Below, piece by piece: positions 34,740 to 43,161 of a stretch of DNA of 60,889 nucleotides (positions are counted from its first letter, which is position 1; each line of letters starts with the position of its first letter). The position numbers were made by a program, and so were the translations under genes. The DNA comes from JAWKIW01 sp046331175 (lineage in GTDB: Bacteria; Actinomycetota; Acidimicrobiia; Acidimicrobiales; Acidimicrobilacustridaceae): positions 1 to 60,889 of the forward strand of contig JAXLRI010000019.1 of assembly GCA_046331175.1 (NCBI GenBank), in the 5' to 3' direction. The notes beneath the pieces are model-generated. The model was given only the letters and a program-made list of their open reading frames with translations. It searched no databases and had not been told where the DNA came from.

Positions 34740-35564
34740 TCACCACCCGTAGGTGGCCGACGTCGCCGCCCACGTGGCGGCGGCCAGCTCGTCGACTGCG
34801 ACGCCCTTGACCTCGGCCACGGCCGCCCCGACGAGCGGCACGAAGGCCGGTCGGTTGGGCCGGCCGCGATGGGGCACCGGGGCGAGGTAGGGGCTGTCGG
34901 TCTCGACCAGGAGCCGGTCGAGAGGGCACAGGGCTGCTGCCTCGCGCACCTCGGGGGCCGACGGGAAGGTGACGATGCCGCTGAACGACAGCAGCGCGCC
35001 CAGGTCGAGGCAGCGGCGGGCCTCGTCGGGGCCGCCGGTGAAGCAGTGCAGCACCGTGCGCCGGGGCACGCCCTCGGCGGCGAGGATCGCGAAGGTGTCG
35101 TCCCACGCCTCGCGGGTGTGGATCACCAAGGGCAGGTCGGTGCGGTGGGCCAGGTCGATCTGGGCCGCGAACACCTCGCGCTGCTGGTCGCGGGGCGAGT
35201 GGTCGTAGTGGTAGTCGAGGCCGCACTCCCCCACCGCGACGACCTCGGGCTCGGCCACGAGGGCCTCGAGCTCGGCCAGGCGGTCGGCGTCGACGCGGCC
35301 GTCGACCCCGAACAGGGTGGACGCGTCGTGGGGGTGGACCCCGGCGGTGGCCCGGACCCGGCCGGGGTGGGCCCGGGCCGTGGTCCGGGCCTCGGCCGAC
35401 GACGGCAGGTCGGTGCCGACGGTGACCACCCGCTCGACCCCGGCGGCGGCCGCCGCCGCCAGCCACGCCTGGGCCTCGTCGGCGCCCGCGGGCAGGTGGC
35501 AGTGGTGATCCGTCCAGCGGACCGGCCGCTCCGCCGCCGGCGACGCGGGGTCCGGCTCAGGCAT
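34740..35564 (-). CDS. tatD: TatD family metal-dependent deoxyribonuclease
   Basis: 274 aa from the ATG at 35564, which lies inside the last codons of metG (8-nt overlap). Metal ligands: TDHHCHLPAG (HxH), VGECGLDYHYDHSP (Glu), VIHTREAWDD (His), VLHCFTGG (His) and VETDSPYLAP (Asp). 3'-5' DNA/RNA exonuclease of the amidohydrolase TIM-barrel fold. metG-tatD coupling is conserved in actinobacteria. There is no rnmV gene next to it. Confidence 0.94.
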   Translation of the reverse strand: MPEPDPASPAAERPVRWTDHHCHLPAGADEAQAWLAAAAAAGVERVVTVGTDLPSSAEARTTARAHPGRVRATAGVHPHDASTLFGVDGRVDADRLAELEALVAEPEVVAVGECGLDYHYDHSPRDQQREVFAAQIDLAHRTDLPLVIHTREAWDDTFAILAAEGVPRRTVLHCFTGGPDEARRCLDLGALLSFSGIVTFPSAPEVREAAALCPLDRLLVETDSPYLAPVPHRGRPNRPAFVPLVGAAVAEVKGVAVDELAAATWAATSATYGW

Positions 35565-37095
35565 CGGTGCTGATCCGGGGGATGAGGGGCTTTCCCTTCT
35601 CGACCGCCAGGCCGCCGGGGTAGCCACCCCAGGTGGCGGCGTCGGGCAGGCGCTGCTCGGACGGCGTACCGGCCAGGCCGATGCGCCGCCAGACCTCGGC
35701 GGCGGTGGACGGGATGGCCGGGGTGGCCAGCACCGCCACGATCCGCAAGACCTCGAGGGCGTCGCCGAGCACCGCGTCGACCTCGGGGCCGGGGTCGAGC
35801 TTCCAGGGCTCGTGGGCCTCGAGGTGGGCGTTGGCCTCCCGCAGCAGCCGCCAGGTGGCGTCGAGCGCCCGCGACGGGGCGACGTCGGCCCAGGCCGCCG
35901 CCGTGTCGGCGTAGACCTCGGCGGCGACCGCGGCCAACGGGCTGTCGGCCGACGGGGCCGGGCCGATGCCGTCGCACTTCTTGGCCACCACCGTGGCGAC
36001 CCGGGACAGCAGGTTGCCCAGGTTGTTGGCCAGGTCGGTGTTGTACCGGGCGACCATGGCCTCGTAGGAGAAGTCGCCGTCGGGGCCGAAGGTGGCGTCG
36101 CGCAGGAAGTGGTAGCGGAAGCCGTCGACGCCGAAGTCGGCCACCAGGTCGGCGGGGAAGATCTGGTTGAGCCGGGTCTTGCTCATCTTCTCGCCGCCCA
36201 CCAGCAGGTAGCCGTGGACGTGGATGCGGTGCGGCGGCGCCTCGCCGGCGGCCAGCAGCATCGCCGGCCAGTAGACGCAGTGGAACCGCAGGATGTCCTT
36301 GCCGATCAGGTGGTGGACGGCCGGCCACCACTCGTCGAAGCGCTGGCGATCGCTGCCGTAGCCGACCGCGGTGGCGTAGTTGATGAGGGCGTCGTACCAG
36401 ACGTAGAAGACGTGCTCGGGGTCCCACGGCACGGGCACGCCCCACGAGATCGACGTGCGGGTGATGGAGATGTCCTCGAGGCCTTGGCGGATGATGCCGA
36501 GCGCCTCGTTGCGCTTGCCCGCCGGCTGCACGGCGTCGGGGTTGGCCTCGTACCAGTCGAGCAGCGGCTGGGTGAATGCCGAGAGGCGGAAGAACCAGTT
36601 CTCCTCCTCGAGGTGCTCGACGGGGCGCTGGTGGATGGGGCACAGCTCGCCGTCGAGCAGGTCGGCGGGCGTGTAGTACGCCTCGCAGGCCACGCAGTAG
36701 AGGCCGGCGTAGGTGTCCTTGTAGATGAAGCCGTTGTCGTAGGCCTTCTGGAGGAACGCCTGGACCGAGGTGGTGTGGCGGTCCTCGGTGGTGCGGATGT
36801 AGTCGTCGTAGGAGATGTCGAGCAGGTCCCACGCCTCGCGGAACCGGGCGCTGGTGAGGTCGGCGTGCTCCTGGGGGGTGCGGCCCTGCTCCTCGGCGGC
36901 CCGCTGGACCTTGAGGCCGTGCTCGTCGGTGCCGGTCAGGAAGAAGGTGTCGTCACCGAGCAGGCGGTGCCAGCGGGCCAGGGCGTCGGCGGTGACCGTC
37001 GTGTAGGCGTGGCCGATGTGGGGGACGTCGTTGACGTAGTAGATCGGCGTGGTCACGTAGAAGCGGGACACGGGCGGAACACTAGTGGTGGGCAT
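35557..37095 (-). CDS. metG: Methionyl-tRNA synthetase
   Basis: 512 aa. HIGH motif at 26-29 (VPHIGHAYTT), KMSK at 303-306 (GGEKMSKTRLN), a single zinc knuckle with Cys134, Cys137, Cys152 and His155, and the anticodon-binding helical domain to the end. No C-terminal tRNA-binding EMAP domain. ATG at 37095 with SD GAGAGGA; a GTG at 37071 is the alternative, closer to where homology starts. Upstream is a 303-nt GC-rich leader with strong hairpins. Confidence 0.96.
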   Translation of the reverse strand: MPTTSVPPVSRFYVTTPIYYVNDVPHIGHAYTTVTADALARWHRLLGDDTFFLTGTDEHGLKVQRAAEEQGRTPQEHADLTSARFREAWDLLDISYDDYIRTTEDRHTTSVQAFLQKAYDNGFIYKDTYAGLYCVACEAYYTPADLLDGELCPIHQRPVEHLEEENWFFRLSAFTQPLLDWYEANPDAVQPAGKRNEALGIIRQGLEDISITRTSISWGVPVPWDPEHVFYVWYDALINYATAVGYGSDRQRFDEWWPAVHHLIGKDILRFHCVYWPAMLLAAGEAPPHRIHVHGYLLVGGEKMSKTRLNQIFPADLVADFGVDGFRYHFLRDATFGPDGDFSYEAMVARYNTDLANNLGNLLSRVATVVAKKCDGIGPAPSADSPLAAVAAEVYADTAAAWADVAPSRALDATWRLLREANAHLEAHEPWKLDPGPEVDAVLGDALEVLRIVAVLATPAIPSTAAEVWRRIGLAGTPSEQRLPDAATWGGYPGGLAVEKGKPLIPRISTDA

Positions 37096-37398
37096 CGGAG
37101 GGTCCTCTCGTCACGAAGCCGCGGCCGGGTCGGCGCGGCGGTGGTGGGCGGCGAGGGGCCCGGGCGCGCGCCGGGCCCCTGGTGCGGGGCCCGGTGCGTG
37201 TGCGCTCGTCAGGTGCGATCGCGTGCCGGCCCCGTCAGGGGCGGCACATCCGTCGGCACGAGCGGGGGCGATCGGTCACGAGACCGACGCTACCGGGGAG
37301 ACCGCACGAGCCGGCCGAGGTTTCCGTCTGGACGTCGGTCGGGGCGGCGCCGAGCGGTTGGACCGGCGCGATCGCCGCTGCGCTCAGCGCCCCCGCGC
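37096..37398 (-). promoter_or_regulatory. Gene-free metG leader with two strong hairpins
   Basis: 303 nt without a gene. AGGGGCCCGG-GCGCGCG-CCGGGCCCCT (37154-37180) has perfect 10-bp arms; around 37223-37247 GTGCC-GG-CCCC-GTCA-GGGG-C-GGCAC forms a second, bulged hairpin. They may terminate rmuC transcription or act in the metG mRNA leader. I see no T-box or SAM riboswitch core. Confidence 0.45.
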
Positions 37399-37410
37399 TC
37401 AGCGCCCCCG
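37381..37410. repeat. Perfect 15-bp tandem duplication across the rmuC stop
   Basis: CGCTCAGCGCCCCCG occurs twice back to back (37381-37395, 37396-37410). The rmuC TGA lies in the second copy, and the first copy supplies an in-frame second stop. Confidence 0.85.
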
Positions 37411-38859
37411 GACCGGGCGCAGCCGGGTGACGCGGCGGCCCGGCGCACCTGATCCACCGGGCCCGGCCGGGTGCGACGGGGCCGGGGTGGACCCGTTCAC
37501 CGCCATCGGCTCGGCGTACGGCTCGAGGTCGGCGACCGGTTCGAGGGCGACCCGCGGATCGCCGTCGGTCGAGGGCGGCGCGTCGTCGCCGACGGACAGG
37601 TCGGCCGCTCCCGCGTCGGACGCGCCGGACGCGACCTCGACCGGGTCGACCAGGCCGTGGCGGGTGCGCAGCCGATCGATCTCGTCGAGGTGGCGGGTCA
37701 GCTGGCGCTTGCGGACGCCGCTCAGGTCGTCGTAGCTGCGCTGCACCGTGCCCAGCTGCTTGCCGAGGGTGTCGAGCTTGTCGGCGAAGGCGTCCCACTG
37801 CTTGGTGAAGTCGCCCAGGCAGCGCAGGATGTCGTCGCTGGTGCGGGCCAGCTGGAACGTCTCGACCGACTGGCGCACCACGCCGAGCACCGCGAACAGC
37901 GTGAACGGCGAGCACATGACGACCTGGTGGCCCAGCGCCACGTCGAGCAGCTCGGGGTCGTGCTCGTGCACGAAGGCGTAGACGCTCTCGTTGGGGATGA
38001 AGAGCAGCACGTAGCCGACCGTGGTCTCGGGGTCGGCGTAGCCCCGCCCGGTGAGCTCCTTGATCCGGTTGCGCACGTCGCGCAGGAACGCCTTGGTGGC
38101 CTCGTCGCGCTCGGCGGCCGAGGTGGCCTCGAGGTGGCGGAGGTAGTTGTCGATCGGGAACTTCACGTCCATGTGCAGGACCCGGCCCTCGGGCAGGAGG
38201 AAGGTGACGTCGGGACGGCTGCCGCCCGGCAGCGTGACCTGCTTGCGGTAGCTGATCCCCTCGACCAGCCCCGAGAGGCGCAGCACGTCGTCGGCCATCC
38301 GCTCGCCCCACTGGCCCCGGGCCCGGGACGAGGACAGGGCCTCGCGCAGGGCCTGGGTGGTGGAGGCCAGCTCGGTGCTGGTGCGCACGGCCTGGGCCAG
38401 GCCGGCGGTGAGCTCGCCGTGCTGGGCCGCCTTGTCCTGCTGGAGCTGGGCGACCAGGCCGCGGAGCTGGCGCAGCTCGCCGTTCATGTCGTGGACGCGC
38501 TGCTCGAAGGTCTGCTGGCGCAGGTCGAGCTCGCCGCTGGCAGCCCGAGCCTGGGTGGCCAGCTCGGCGCCGGCGATGGTGGTGACGGTCTCGACCGCCA
38601 CCTGGGTGTGGGCGGCCAGCCGCTCGGCGGCCACGACGGTGACCCGGTCGACGGCGCTGGCCACCGCGGCGTCGACGGCGGCGTCGCGCTCGTCGGCGAG
38701 GCGGGCGACCGCCTCGGCCACCGCCTGCTGGCGGGCGGCTTCGTCGGCGGCTCGGGCGGCGACGGCGTCGCGGCGCACGGCGCGGACCACCACCGCGGCG
38801 ACCACGACGCCGACGGCGGCACCGGCGAGGAGCCCCAGGAGCACAGCCACGATGACCAT
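37399..38859 (-). CDS. rmuC: DNA recombination protein RmuC homologue
   Basis: 486 aa. N-terminal TM (about 2-25), an Ala/Arg/Glu-rich coiled coil to about 190, then the RmuC domain with SRARGQWGERMADDVLRLSG, PGGSRPDVTFLLPEG and VLHMDVKFPIDNYLRHL, the D...DVK pattern of a PD-(D/E)XK nuclease. RmuC limits inverted-repeat rearrangements in E. coli. The C-terminal 90 or so residues are low complexity. A -10 box TAGGGT stands 7 nt before the ATG, so the mRNA is probably leaderless. Confidence 0.92.
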   Translation of the reverse strand: MVIVAVLLGLLAGAAVGVVVAAVVVRAVRRDAVAARAADEAARQQAVAEAVARLADERDAAVDAAVASAVDRVTVVAAERLAAHTQVAVETVTTIAGAELATQARAASGELDLRQQTFEQRVHDMNGELRQLRGLVAQLQQDKAAQHGELTAGLAQAVRTSTELASTTQALREALSSSRARGQWGERMADDVLRLSGLVEGISYRKQVTLPGGSRPDVTFLLPEGRVLHMDVKFPIDNYLRHLEATSAAERDEATKAFLRDVRNRIKELTGRGYADPETTVGYVLLFIPNESVYAFVHEHDPELLDVALGHQVVMCSPFTLFAVLGVVRQSVETFQLARTSDDILRCLGDFTKQWDAFADKLDTLGKQLGTVQRSYDDLSGVRKRQLTRHLDEIDRLRTRHGLVDPVEVASGASDAGAADLSVGDDAPPSTDGDPRVALEPVADLEPYAEPMAVNGSTPAPSHPAGPGGSGAPGRRVTRLRPVRGR

Positions 38860-38866
38860 GTCCGAA

Positions 38867-38872
38867 ACCCTA
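38867..38872 (-). promoter_or_regulatory. -10 box (TAGGGT) of rmuC
   Basis: TAGGGT on the minus strand, 7 nt before the ATG at 38859. Confidence 0.5.
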
Positions 38873-39026
38873 AGGAGGGGGTGTGACAGGAACGGGGATG
38901 GCCCCCTCGGATCCGGCGCGGCCGACGCCGGCGACCGCCCAGATCGGCCCCGTCACGTCGGGCTGGGTCCAGAGACCAGCCAGGTGCGACCGGGTCGGCG
39001 CGGATCCGATCGCCGAGGGCCCGGGC

Positions 39027-39383
39027 TCAGCGGCGCGACAGCCAGGGGCGGACCAGCACCACGCTGGCCCGGGGGTCGCCCCAGACGGGCACGAACTGCA
39101 CCGGGCGGTCGGCGAATGCCTCCCAGCCCGGATCGACCTCGGCCTCCACGACGTGCCCCTCGTCGGGCTCGAGCGCCTCGCCCACCCCGCGCAGGGCGGC
39201 GGTCAGGGCCAGGGCCATCGCCGAGGCGGTGGCCCGGCCGGCCCGCGCCGGGCTGCCAGCCGGTCGGGTCGGCTCGGCGCCGGTCGCCGGGGCGACGCCC
39301 AGGCGGCGCAGGGTGGCGTCGTCGTAGACGGCCTCGATCGGCGGGGCCTCGGCGGCGTCGTGGTCGTCGGGCTCCTCCACCAC
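39027..39383 (-). CDS. Small acidic hypothetical protein
   Basis: 118 aa from the GTG at 39383; a GTG three codons upstream lies inside the -10 box and is less likely. Acidic N-terminus (VVEEPDDHDAAEAPP), then YDDATLRRLGVAP, an Ala-rich helix (ATASAMALALTAALRG) and a C-terminal beta-rich part (QFVPVWGDPRASVVLVRPWL). No signal, TM or cysteine. Not recognised. Located between rmuC and rsmI on the same strand. Confidence 0.6.
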   Translation of the reverse strand: MVEEPDDHDAAEAPPIEAVYDDATLRRLGVAPATGAEPTRPAGSPARAGRATASAMALALTAALRGVGEALEPDEGHVVEAEVDPGWEAFADRPVQFVPVWGDPRASVVLVRPWLSRR

Positions 39384-39390
39384 GACCGCC

Positions 39391-39396
39391 ACCCTA
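39391..39396 (-). promoter_or_regulatory. -10 box (TAGGGT) of the small acidic protein gene
   Basis: TAGGGT on the minus strand, 7 nt before the GTG at 39383. Confidence 0.45.
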
Positions 39397-39480
39397 CCGG
39401 CGCCGTCGACCCGGGCGTCCGACCGGCCGCGGCCGACCGCCGCCGTCGATCGACCCGGCAGGCCAGCCGGCGATCCCCGG

Positions 39481-40320
39481 TCAGCCGACGCCGGTGGCGA
39501 GGTCGTAGACCCGCCGGCGGGGCACGGCCAACGCCGAGGCCACCGTGGCGACGGCGTCGCGGGTGCTCGCCCCGCCGTCGCGCTCGACGGCCAGCGCGGC
39601 GAGGATCTCCTCGTCGCCCGCGGCCGCCGGCGCCGAAGCCCCGGCCAGCACGAGCACGTGCTCGCCCCGCGGCTCGAGGTGGGCGACCCGCTCGACGGCC
39701 TCGCCGAGGGTCCCGCGCCAGATCTCCTCGTGCAACTTGGTGAGCTCGCGGGCGATGACGACCCGCCGCTCGGGCCCGCACGCACCCGCCAGGTCGGCGA
39801 GCGTGCGCGCCACGCGGTGGGGGGCTTCGTAGAGGACCACCGTGCGCCGCTCGGCGGCCACCTCGGCCAGCCGCTCGGTGCGGCCGCTGCCCTTGCGGGG
39901 CAGGAAGCCCTCCATGACGAACCGGCCGGCCGGCAGCCCGCTGGCCACCAGGGCGGCCATCGCCGCCGAGGGCCCGGGCACGACCTCCACCCGGTGGCCG
40001 GCCTCGGCCGCGGCCCGCACCAGGCGCTCGCCGGGATCGGAGATGCCGGGCAGGCCGGCGTCGGACACGACCGCCACCCGCTCGCCCCGGGCCAGGCGGT
40101 CGAGCACCTCGTCCACCCGCCGCGCCTCGTTGTGGTCGTTGGCCACGAGCAGGCCCCGGGCCCGCACCCCCGCCAGCTCGAGCAGCTTGCCGGTGCGGCG
40201 CGAGTCCTCGCACACGACGACGTCGGCGCCGGCCAGCTCCTCGATCGCCCGGGGCGAGAGGTCGCCGAGGTTGCCGATGGGCGTGGCCACCAGCACCAGG
40301 GCTGCCGGCGGCCGGCTCAC
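39481..40320 (-). CDS. rsmI: 16S rRNA (cytidine-1402-2'-O)-methyltransferase
   Basis: 279 aa from the GTG at 40320, overlapping the DUF192 stop (GTGA). Tetrapyrrole-methylase fold with VLVATPIGNLGDLSPRA, VVCEDSRRTGKLL, VVSDAGLPGISDPG, VPGPSAAMAALVASGLP and VIARELTKLHEEIWRG, all RsmI signatures. It 2'-O-methylates C1402 in the ribosomal P site. Operon with DUF192 and ychF. Confidence 0.95.
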   Translation of the reverse strand: MSRPPAALVLVATPIGNLGDLSPRAIEELAGADVVVCEDSRRTGKLLELAGVRARGLLVANDHNEARRVDEVLDRLARGERVAVVSDAGLPGISDPGERLVRAAAEAGHRVEVVPGPSAAMAALVASGLPAGRFVMEGFLPRKGSGRTERLAEVAAERRTVVLYEAPHRVARTLADLAGACGPERRVVIARELTKLHEEIWRGTLGEAVERVAHLEPRGEHVLVLAGASAPAAAGDEEILAALAVERDGGASTRDAVATVASALAVPRRRVYDLATGVG

Positions 40321-40715
40321 CCGTCGCCCTCGCGCTCGGCGGATCCCGGGGCACCCCCGTCGACCGCGCCGTCGCGCACCCGCAGGCGGTCGCCTGCGGC
40401 CAGCCCCCACGAGCGCATGACGCCGGCCTCGGCCTCGAGCACCCCGACCGCCCTCCGCACCGGCAGCCCGAGGCGGTTGCGCTCCATCGTGCGCACCTTC
40501 AGCACGCGCAGGGTCTCGGGGTCGGCGTCGTCGCGGGCGACGTAGGCCACGTCGATCGGGAAGCGCATGCGGAAGGTGTGCACCGACCGCGCCGGGGACA
40601 GCAGGAGCACGCCGTCGATGCCGTCACGCCCGAGCAGGCCGCGCATCCGGGCGCGGCGGTCGGCGGCGACCTCCAGGGAGGCCAGCACCTCCCCGTCGCG
40701 CACCAGCCACGCCAT
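40317..40715 (-). CDS. DUF192 family protein
   Basis: 132 aa. DUF192 signatures RMRGLLGRDGIDGVLLL and SVHTFRMRFPIDVAYVARD; no signal peptide, unlike many secreted members, so it is probably cytosolic. Function of the family is unknown. 36 nt after ychF and coupled to rsmI by a 4-nt overlap. The long C-terminal Gly/Asp/Glu tail is poorly conserved in appearance. Confidence 0.85.
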   Translation of the reverse strand: MAWLVRDGEVLASLEVAADRRARMRGLLGRDGIDGVLLLSPARSVHTFRMRFPIDVAYVARDDADPETLRVLKVRTMERNRLGLPVRRAVGVLEAEAGVMRSWGLAAGDRLRVRDGAVDGGAPGSAEREGDG

Positions 40716-40751
40716 GGACCGTCCCCGACCTTCCTCGTCCCGTCTCGTCCG

Positions 40752-41828
40752 TCAGACGTTGAAGCGGATCTCGAGCACGTCGCCGTCGGCGACCTCGTAG
40801 TCCTTGCCCTCGACGCGCAGCTTGCCCACCTCGCGGGCCTTGGACCACGAGCCGATCTCGAGCAGCTCGTCCCAGTGGATGACCTCGGCGCGGATGAAGC
40901 CGCGCTCGAAGTCGGTGTGGATGACGCCGGCGCACTGCGGCGCCCGCCAGCCGGCCTTGAAGGTCCAGGCCCGGGACTCCTTCTCGCCGGTGGTGAAGAA
41001 GGTCCGCAGCCCGAGCAGGTGGTAGGCGGTGCGGATGAAGCGGGGCAGGGCCCCCTCGCCGAGGCCCAGGCCCTCGAGCATCTCGGCCCGCTCCTCGGCG
41101 TCGAGCTGGGCCGCCTCGGCCTCGAGCTGCACGCACATGCCGATGACCTCGCCGTGGCCGCCGAGCTCGTCGACCACGGGGGCGCACACCTCGTCGATGC
41201 GCTCGAGGTCGTCCTCGGCCACGTTGACCACCGCGAGCACGGGCTTGTTGGTCAGGAGGAACCACGGGCGCAGCAGCTCGCGCTCGTCGTCGGTGAGGTC
41301 GCTGCGGTACACCGGCGTGCCCTCGGCCAGGGCGGCGTGGGCCCGCTCGAGGGCGGCCACCTCGTCGGCCAGGGTGCGGTCGGCCTTGGCCGCCTTGCGG
41401 CGCTTGTCGATCTGGTTCTCGACCGACTCGAGGTCGGCCAGGGCGATCTCGGTCTCGACGATGCGGAGGTGCTCGAGCGGGTCGGACGGCCCCGGCACGT
41501 CGTCGTCGGCGAAGGCCCGCAGCACGAAGACGATGGCGTCGGCCTCGCGGATGTTGGCGAGGAAGCGGTTGCCGAGGCCCTCGCCCTGGCTGGCCCCCTC
41601 GACCAGGCCGCCGATGTCGACGAACTGGACGCTGGCGGGCACGACGCTGCGGGAGCTGGACATCTCGGCCAAGCGGTCGAGGCGGTCGTCGATCACCTTG
41701 GCCACGCCCACGTTGGGGTCCTTCGTGGCGAAGGCGTACGGCGCGGCCAGGGCGCTGCCACCGGACAGGGCGTTGTAGAGGGAGGACTTGCCGGCGTTGG
41801 GCAGGCCGACGAACCCGAAGCGTTCCAT
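40752..41828 (-). CDS. ychF: YchF/OLA1 family redox-regulated ATPase
   Basis: 358 aa. G1 GLPNAGKS (8-15), G3 VDIGGLVEGAS, the non-canonical nucleotide-specificity region (LTNKPVLAVVN) that gives ATP preference in this family, coiled-coil insertion and the C-terminal TGS domain (FFTTGEKESRAWTF; FIRAEVIHWDELLEIGS). Binds ribosomes; universally conserved. -10 box TAGCCT ends 6 nt before the ATG (leaderless). First gene of ychF-DUF192-rsmI. Confidence 0.96.
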   Translation of the reverse strand: MERFGFVGLPNAGKSSLYNALSGGSALAAPYAFATKDPNVGVAKVIDDRLDRLAEMSSSRSVVPASVQFVDIGGLVEGASQGEGLGNRFLANIREADAIVFVLRAFADDDVPGPSDPLEHLRIVETEIALADLESVENQIDKRRKAAKADRTLADEVAALERAHAALAEGTPVYRSDLTDDERELLRPWFLLTNKPVLAVVNVAEDDLERIDEVCAPVVDELGGHGEVIGMCVQLEAEAAQLDAEERAEMLEGLGLGEGALPRFIRTAYHLLGLRTFFTTGEKESRAWTFKAGWRAPQCAGVIHTDFERGFIRAEVIHWDELLEIGSWSKAREVGKLRVEGKDYEVADGDVLEIRFNV

Positions 41829-41834
41829 CGCCGC

Positions 41835-41840
41835 AGGCTA
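41835..41840 (-). promoter_or_regulatory. -10 box (TAGCCT) of ychF
   Basis: TAGCCT on the minus strand, 6 nt before the ATG at 41828. Confidence 0.5.
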
Positions 41841-41932
41841 CCCGTGCCCCGATCACGCCCTGCCCGGCGCCCCGGGCCCATCGGCCGCCGCGCCCGACCC
41901 CCGGCGCCCCGACCGGCGGAGCGACCCGCCGG

Positions 41933-41938
41933 TAGCGT
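41933..41938 (+). promoter_or_regulatory. -10 box (TAGCGT) of the PHP-domain gene
   Basis: TAGCGT, 6 nt before the ATG at 41945. Back to back with the ychF promoter; no SD sequence needed. Confidence 0.5.
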
Positions 41939-41944
41939 GCAGGG

Positions 41945-43039
41945 ATGGCCCTCGAGCCGCCGGCCTGGTGCCGGCCCACCGCGGCCCCCGTGGCCCCCTC
42001 CGACGCCCTGCGCCGGGCCGGCTACCTGCTCGACCGCGACCTCGCCCCCACCTACAAGGTGCGCGCCTTCCGGCGAGCGGCCGACGCGGTCGACGAGCTG
42101 GGCGACGAGCAGGTGGCGGCCCTCACCCGCCGGGGCGACCTCCAGGATGTGCCGGGCATCGGCTCGACCACCGCCAAGGTCATCGCCCAGGCCGTCGAGG
42201 GCGCCGTCCCGGCCTACCTCGAGCGACTCGAGGCCGACACCGCCATCGAGGTCAGCGACGCCGCCCGCCCCTACCGCGAGGCGCTGCGCGGCGACTGCCA
42301 CCTGCACTCCGACTGGTCCGACGGCGGCGCCCCGATCGAGGACATGGCGCTCACCGCCCAGGCCCTCGGCCACGACTACGTGGTGCTCACCGACCACTCG
42401 CCCCGCCTCACGGTCGCCCACGGGCTGAACCGCGAGCGCCTGGTCGACCAGCTGGGCGTGATCGCCGAGCTCAACGAGCGACTGGCGCCGTTCCGGATCC
42501 TGACGGGGATGGAGGTCGACATCCTCCCCGACGGCGCCCTCGACCTCCCCGACGACCTGCTGGCCCGCCTCGACGTCGTGGTCGCCAGCGTCCACTCGAA
42601 GCTGCGCATGGATGCGCCCACCATGACCCGCCGGCTGGTGCTGGCCGCCGCCAGCCCCCACGTCGACATCCTCGGCCACTGCACCGGCCGCAAGCTGTCG
42701 AGCGACGGCGAGCAGCCGGCGTCGGACGCCGAGGCCAAGCGACCGCCCAGCCAGTTCGACGCCGAGCTGGTCTTCGCCGCCTGCGCGCGGTTCGACACCG
42801 CCGTCGAGATCAACTGCCGGCCCGAGCGCCAGGATCCACCCGACGACCTGCTCGCCCTCGCCCTCGAGTGGGGCTGCAAGGTCGCCATCGACACCGACGC
42901 CCACGCACCGGGCCAGCTCGAGTGGCAGCCGAGCGGCTGCGGCAAGGCCGCCCGCCACGGCATCGACACCGACCGCATCGTCAACACGTGGGACGCCGAC
43001 CGCCTGGTCGCCTGGGCCGCGTCGCACCCGGTCGAGTAG
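41945..43039 (+). CDS. PHP-domain phosphoesterase with helix-hairpin-helix, PolX C-terminal-like
   Basis: 364 aa. Residues about 18-95 resemble the HhH/8-kDa region of family X polymerases (TYKVRAFRRAADAV; LQDVPGIGSTTAKVIAQ). From about 115 a PHP domain: GDCHLHSDWSDGG (119-127 core), VLTDHSPRL, LTGMEVDILPDG, VVASVHSKL, DILGHCTGRK, and AIDTDAHAPGQ, giving a full metal-binding set. The nucleotidyltransferase palm of PolX is absent, so it may be a 3' exonuclease or phosphatase acting in DNA repair (inference). Divergent from ychF. Confidence 0.88.
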   Translation: MALEPPAWCRPTAAPVAPSDALRRAGYLLDRDLAPTYKVRAFRRAADAVDELGDEQVAALTRRGDLQDVPGIGSTTAKVIAQAVEGAVPAYLERLEADTAIEVSDAARPYREALRGDCHLHSDWSDGGAPIEDMALTAQALGHDYVVLTDHSPRLTVAHGLNRERLVDQLGVIAELNERLAPFRILTGMEVDILPDGALDLPDDLLARLDVVVASVHSKLRMDAPTMTRRLVLAAASPHVDILGHCTGRKLSSDGEQPASDAEAKRPPSQFDAELVFAACARFDTAVEINCRPERQDPPDDLLALALEWGCKVAIDTDAHAPGQLEWQPSGCGKAARHGIDTDRIVNTWDADRLVAWAASHPVE

Positions 43040-43042
43040 CGT
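43037..43042 (+). promoter_or_regulatory. -10 box (TAGCGT) of bL37
   Basis: TAGCGT uses the TAG stop codon of the preceding gene and lies 10 nt before the ATG at 43053. Confidence 0.45.
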
Positions 43043-43052
43043 CCCGGTCCCT

Positions 43053-43145
43053 ATGTCGAAGCGCACCAAGAAGAAGAAGGCGAACGCCCGCCGCAAGAAG
43101 GCCAACCACGGATCCAAGCCCAACGCCGGGCGCAAGGGATCCTGA
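43053..43145 (+). CDS. Large ribosomal subunit protein bL37 (30-aa)
   Basis: 30 aa: starts MSKRTKKKKANARRKK and ends ANHGSKPNAGRKGS; about 45% Lys/Arg. The KANHG-x-x-PNA signature matches, from memory, the 24-aa-class mycobacterial 50S protein bL37, here with a 6-residue C-terminal extension. It is below usual ORF length limits and easily missed. Own -10 box; the next gene starts 17 nt downstream. Together with bS22 it gives the window both actinobacterial mini ribosomal proteins. Confidence 0.82.
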   Translation: MSKRTKKKKANARRKKANHGSKPNAGRKGS

Positions 43146-43161
43146 CCCCGGGCCCGGCCCG

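Noticed and set aside
38872..39743. Plus-strand ORF with an ideal AAGGAGG before a GTG at 38883
   Set aside because: It runs antisense to the 39027-39383 gene and rsmI with Arg/Gln/His-rich shadow composition; the SD-like bases are the complement of the rmuC promoter region.
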